A DNA stretch of 64,000 nt, taken from Metridium senile (taxonomy: Eukaryota > Cnidaria > Anthozoa > Actiniaria > Metridiidae). Positions 59,294 through 64,000 of this stretch are shown one piece after another; the stretch's first letter is position 1; each line of letters begins with the position of its first letter. A program made the translations under genes and the position numbers. The DNA lies in NCBI GenBank assembly GCA_949775045.1, contig OX459108.1, positions 4,642,461 through 4,706,460 on the forward strand, in the 5' to 3' direction. The notes below the pieces were generated by a model, which was given only the letters and a program-made list of their open reading frames with translations, made no database searches and had not been told where the DNA came from.

Positions 59294-59695
59294 CAAGACC
59301 CCTCGCTCACAAAATCCCCAAAAAAGTCAAAATCAGGTGTGTTTTACATTGAAAACCCAGCATCTACTACATACAACAATGGCACGTTCTCTATGAGTGT
59401 CCATGTATGTTCACAAATATTTTTTATCTACAAAGTCAAAAAGAAACATGATGATAAAGAAAGATATGGCATCATTCCCTTCTTGGGTCGTGTTGTTTTT
59501 AAAATGGTGTGCAAAAACAGATTCAAGTTTCTGATGGCGAATGTCCGGTTTGACGATGAAGAAAGGTGGAACACTGATAGATTCACAGCTTTTAGAAAAG
59601 TCTTTCAGACATTCAACACTCAGTGCTCCAGGGCTATTGCTTCGGATTCCTTCATTGCTAGGTGTGACAGTTTTGACAAAGAACAGTAAACATAT
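59294..59695 (+). pseudogene. piggyBac transposase fragment
   Basis: After a 'tagcag' acceptor the frame reaches YGIIPFLGRVVFKMVCKNRF, then FLMANVRFDDEERWNTDRF and FRKVFQTFNTQCSRAIASD. The order 'M...RF..L...RFDD......DR....R..F..F...C' is that of the N-terminal half of piggyBac-type (DDE_Tnp_1_7) transposases just before the first catalytic Asp. The frame then shifts and stops at about 59689. No catalytic residues are left. Confidence 0.6.
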
Positions 59696-59699
59696 AGAA

Positions 59700-59940
59700 A
59701 CCCAAAGGCAGTGTATCAAGGAATTGCACAAGAACATCAAGCCATAAAGAATTAGAGTACACCGACCAATTCAGCTTTGTCATGAAGACAGCCCTTTACG
59801 AGCCTTTGAAGCTGGTCAGCAGTACCGTACTGTGTGGCACTGTTCCAAAGGAAAGATCTCGTCAACAACGCCAGTCAGTTGGAGAAAGAGTTAGGCTCCC
59901 GTGAGATCTATGGAGGTGATTAAGACCAGAGCTAGATGAT
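59700..59940 (+). pseudogene. Remnant of the FEAGQQ-type transposon protein, copy 2
   Basis: Fragments LCHEDSPLRAFEAGQQY and, in another frame, ELGSREIYGGD correspond to GDMPLHAFEAGQQK and ELASRQIYDGK of 44764-45622. Several stops are present. Nothing supportable was seen in 59941-61140. Confidence 0.45.
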
Positions 59941-61146
59941 TTACTGGTGTACGAGCCGAAAGGAATTTACTTTTACCCCCTTAACCTCTACATTTATAAA
60001 CCATTAATAACACTAATATACCAGATATATACTAATATACACCATTTATCTCCACTCACCGAGCACATCAACTTCTTTCTTTCTAAATTCTATATACATT
60101 GAATATACCTCATGAATACATTGTATACAGATTACCTAATCTTATACTTTCACTCCTCCTACATCGCTCTACTTTTACCATATAATTCCTACATTAGATC
60201 GGAACTCCAAATACCGACAAAATAACAAACACTGCTACATGAACGTTAAATAATAACACTCACAATATACGTACATTTGTGTAAAAAACGTATCTATAAC
60301 ATACATTTCTTTAAAAAGGCATCCAATTTTTTAACACTCGACTTTAAAGTATATTTATAAATACGTATACGTATATTTTCTTTTTAAAAATACACGTCAA
60401 AAACCATAATGAATTAAGAATTACATACAAATTTCTATTTTATAAAAATCTCCTAAACAAACAACGATGGACAACCATTCTAGGCCAAGTTTAAAAATAC
60501 ATTTACAAAAGTAGACTAATAACATATATTGCATCAATCTGGCTGGTGACTGTATCCACCCCATTTTGATATGAAATGTCGAGCTTTTCTGGACTATGTA
60601 GCTGGTCACGTGACCAATGGTATGTCATGCTGGCATAAAAATTGAGACTTTCATTGAAAACTAACATATACATAGGTTAAATAATTTAACCTTTGAAACA
60701 AAGATTGAAATCAATATCACTAACATTTTATGAATGTGTTGGAGGTGCTATTTGTTAAGCAACTCATTGTTATTTTAACACCCCAAATTGCATTAAGTAC
60801 ATCAATGTCGCTTCCTGTAATTTTTAATACGGAACCTTTTTATCTTGTAAATAGTCGCGGCATTGTTAAATCAAATTAGCACTAAGTTGTGATCAATAGA
60901 TATGGCAGCTTGTTTCTGTATGTAAAGAGCCTGACTCATGCTAGGCTACACAGAGCTGAGTCCACCTTGATTGCCCCACCTTGATATCCAGTTGTGGTAA
61001 GTATTGTACCTCTACCTTTCAAGTTTTACTAGTTAATTCATATTTACAGTGACACAATAATCCTTAAATTCCATATTTTTCAAAAACTCCAAATAGATAT
61101 ATAAAACCAAGCTCATCTTTCTTTTTTTTCTGTCAGTTTTCTAAAA

Positions 61147-61506
61147 ATGCTCAAGATACACATTCATGAGGAAGCACAAGCAGCCCTCCAAATCAGCGTG
61201 GTAAGTAGTTACAACGATTCGATACATTCACATTTTGATATACTTATGTTTGCTGCAAGCTAAGGCCATCCCAATGATTTATGCACTCGGTCTTTTTTTT
61301 GTTTGTTTTGTTTTTGTGTTGATAGGATCAGGACGGTGTAACTAAACTCTCACTGGAGAAGTTGAAGAGACACTCTGGAAGTGCCGCTTACTTTATCGAA
61401 GTACAAGCAGACTTCCAGGGTGTCGAGGTCAATGACAGAACAATTTTAAGTGCGGTGAGGCGAAGCGATGTGCCTCGCCACTTTCATGACTTTCATGTCA
61501 CAATTA
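61147..61506 (+). CDS. Two candidate exons of an unknown protein
   Basis: Exon one (61147-61200) reads MLKIHIHEEAQAALQISV with a gtaagt donor. Exon two (after 'gatag' at 61324) reads DQDGVTKLSLEKLKRHSG, then FIEVQADFQGVEVNDRTI and SDVPRHFHDFHVTI before a gtaagt at 61507. The two can be joined in frame. No family recognised. It may belong to one of the nearby transposon remnants. Confidence 0.35.
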
Positions 61507-62326
61507 GTAAGTGCATAGCCATGAAGAGTGGGGAAGAGTTCTTATTGTATGAAATCTTCTGGTAAAACTCTGGATGTGATTGCATGTGTGTTGCCTACCT
61601 AGACATTTAAACAATTTATTAGATATATGGGGTGCTAAGATCTACTACAAGCATACTTACACTTCTCTTTATATTCCAGCTCAATCGTGTGACTGAAGAC
61701 TGATTACCTACTGAAAGTGGACTTTTGCCAGTTATTATTTCTTGTTCAGTGTAATATGTATATAATTATTTGTTTTGTATTTGTGTTTAAGTGATAGTAG
61801 TAAATCATATTTGATGTAAAAAAAAAGCTTTTCAACGTATATAGACTGGTTTATGAGTATTTGTATGTATTTCATTATTCTGTTAATTAAGTTCACTTTA
61901 TATATTGCGAAGGCCAATTCTATTTTACATGGCGCCTTTATTACGGCACTTTCTGTCTTTTTTGCCAGTGCACACAATTATCGTGTGAGTTATATTTAGT
62001 GGGGCCAGGGAAACGTCCAGACAGCAAGGAAAACGTTTTGGGAATTGCAGTTCATCGTCCGCAGATCGAATTTCAAATCACAGTGCTTGGGTGATATCGT
62101 TCTTTCTTGTGGCTTCGAAAAACTAGGAGAACTGTGCGAGTCACGAACCACGACTAACGTTTGGTTGATAGTATCTAATTCATTTTTGAATTCTTCAGCT
62201 ATTCGTCTATATTTCTCATATGGTTTCCAAATGTCAGGGATATACAAATCAGCATTAATGATGATTTTATTCGATTTAGGTCAAAGAAGCCGGACAGAAA
62301 TAGGAAAGGGTTGGATGATCAGGTAA

Positions 62327-63366
62327 GTGGAATCTGCGTTTGTCCTTCCTCACAGAGACTTGGTAGAGAGATTCTGTAATTATTTAAGATCGAGCGACCA
62401 AAATCTTCAGAGCATTACCGTATCCAGGTACGTCTCGGCCCTTAAAAGTGTTGTTCGCTATTTGCACCGTGACCAGACTGTGACTGAGCAAGAGGGTCTT
62501 CCTTCCATCTCTAGATTGCGCGTGCTCCAAAGCCAGTTAGAATTTGACGCTAGGAGGGAAAGACCAGCGGTATGGCAAAAAGGCCATTTTGTACAAAGAA
62601 ATACTTGAGATAGCTAGGAACTTGTTGCATGAGTTTGAAGACTCACCAACAGGTGTGAGCAAGGCGAAGGCATCATGAATTTGTGCATTCTCTTATTGTA
62701 CACGCATGCAACCGGCCGGTATAAGGAGCTCATCTCGCTCAGAATAGCCGAGAATGAAGCCTCCGTCAGTTCGATAGACGGTAATTTTTTAGTTCATAAT
62801 GGCGACACCCTCATTGTTGTGCAACGACTATAAGACTAAGCGATTTTACGGGCCACACATGACTGTTTTAAGAGGGAGTCACCTAGAATACCATATTTGC
62901 CTTTACATTAAGTCCTATCTGTCTTAACTCCTTCAGGGAGCCAGCCACGATTTTTTTCTCGTGGATGCAAGCCATTTTGCATCGCATCATTCAACAAGTA
63001 CAAGTCTTCGAAAACCACTGCGATTTAAGATTAGGTGTGAACAATATTCGTCATAGTGTAGTTTCTTACTTCTTAAGCCTTCCATAGCCACACGACAGTG
63101 GTCAATTGCTAGACAGTCTAGCAACCGTTATGCGACACAGTGTCAGGCCGCAACGCAGGTTTTACGATGGTTGTAGCAGAGACGAAAAAAAAACTACTGC
63201 TCTAGGTGTCCTCGCACTAAAAGCAAATGAGACAATTTTCGCAGACCACTCGCGCGACGATGAATTTGCAATTGCGGCAAGTAATCATGACGAAGATGGT
63301 TACGCAGACGCTTTGGCAGCACCAGGCGATTTCGTGGCCTTAGTTGCAAGTAATTCCACTGCTTAA
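62327..63366 (+). pseudogene. Tyrosine-recombinase (Crypton/DIRS-type) remnant
   Basis: The N-terminal part reads FCNYLRSSDQNLQSITVSRY and SALKSVVRYLHRDQTV, a SAM-like core-binding domain. After frame changes, ATGRYKELISLRIAENEA (catalytic Arg region) is at about 62708-62765, and RLGVNNIRHSVVSYFLSLP and MRHSVRPQRRFYDG (His/Arg and Tyr region) at about 63028-63165. The arrangement R...H-x-x-R/RH...Y fits phage-integrase-like recombinases used by Cryptons and related cnidarian elements. At least two frame changes and stops (62676 and 63088 region) make it inactive. Confidence 0.5.
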
Positions 63367-63894
63367 TCTTCGCAAATTCTTTTGTCTTTTGAGAAGAGAA
63401 AAATTAAAGTGATAACTCCAAATCATGCAATTAAAAAATATGGTAAGCACAATTTCTTCCTTTTTTATATATTTTCTTTTATTTACTTGCATGCGTTTGT
63501 TTTTTGAAAGGACGTCCAATACGTTTTAGATTGCAAGAGAAAAAACACAATGACCTGTGCATGTCATGGGTGGGCCGGTTAAACAATCCTGATTATAACA
63601 TACATAATATAATATTAAGAGTTATGAATTTAGAAACTTTAAAAGTTATTTAACCCGTGAAATAGAGTTTTGTCTATATTGGACTTTACCACCTTGACTA
63701 AATAAAATGAGTTTTTTTGGTTTCATGAGTTTAAAATCTTCTCACTACGTTGTTGCATACCAAAGCATCCGAACAACAATCCACAAATTTTAACATGCAA
63801 ACCTTCACTATAAAGGGGCCAATTCAAAGCAAGCTTGTATAGTATTGCTTTGAATTCACTTACTCAGTTGGTATAGTTTTGTTAGTTGGTCAAC

Positions 63895-64000
63895 ATGCCA
63901 CAAAAGACTGTTCTCCTCAAATGGAAGACAAATAATCGCTGGCTTGACTGTTCACAAAAGGTGGAACGCAAATCCATTGACCCAAAGAAAGGTCCTCTTA
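63895..64000 (+). CDS. Start of an unknown gene, runs off the window
   Basis: An open frame from ATG at 63895 reads MPQKTVLLKWKTNNRWLDC and continues to the last base. It has no recognisable domain in 35 codons. It could be a host gene or another transposon protein. Confidence 0.35.
   Translation, partial: MPQKTVLLKWKTNNRWLDCSQKVERKSIDPKKGPL

Overview
The window looks like non-coding-rich nuclear DNA of an invertebrate animal. It is AT-rich, has spliced genes with GT-AG introns, and carries dense layers of DNA transposons, foldback MITEs and retroelements. The mix of protein families (NADPH oxidase, BEL/Pao, a Mutator-like element, KDZ- and EnSpm-like transposon proteins, tyrosine-recombinase fragments, a LINE ORF1 starting MADQKSRTVVF) is what I would expect in a cnidarian, probably an anthozoan. 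That assignment is inference from family recall, not a search.

Layout. 1-4.4 kb: the last two exons of an NADPH oxidase gene (+), with an intron full of MITEs and an 81-bp satellite. 4.4-8.4 kb: foldback elements, a broken acetyltransferase-like fragment and a 24-bp minisatellite. 8.45-12.2 kb: a three-exon gene on the minus strand for a secreted ten-cysteine peptide, with TATA box and poly(A) signal. 12.6-16.5 kb: nested repeats, including sequences like the hammerhead motifs of Penelope-like elements. 17.4-24.6 kb: a complete Mutator-like element with 9-bp target duplication and an intact nine-exon transposase gene, sitting inside an older inverted-repeat element. 25-35.4 kb: foldbacks, scattered exons of a KDZ-type transposon protein, and a 1.1-kb palindrome. 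37.5-41.4 kb: two nearly identical 1,409-bp direct repeats. 41.5-45.3 kb: decayed transposon genes. 45.3-47.9 kb: an open multi-exon gene ending in a complete Ulp1/SENP-type SUMO-protease domain. 50-50.5 kb: a LINE ORF1 fragment. 51-57.9 kb: an unidentified gene, with an early stop codon, whose intron holds a full BEL/Pao retrotransposon with indistinguishable LTRs. 58-64 kb: piggyBac and tyrosine-recombinase remnants and a gene start that runs off the window.

Probable host genes are few: the NADPH oxidase, the cysteine-rich peptide and perhaps the gene starting at 63895. Most other coding sequence belongs to mobile elements at different stages of decay. The best candidates for undescribed biology are the ten-cysteine peptide gene, the intact Mutator-like element, the BEL/Pao element that lacks its protease but has fresh LTRs, and the Ulp1 protease gene in a transposon-like setting.
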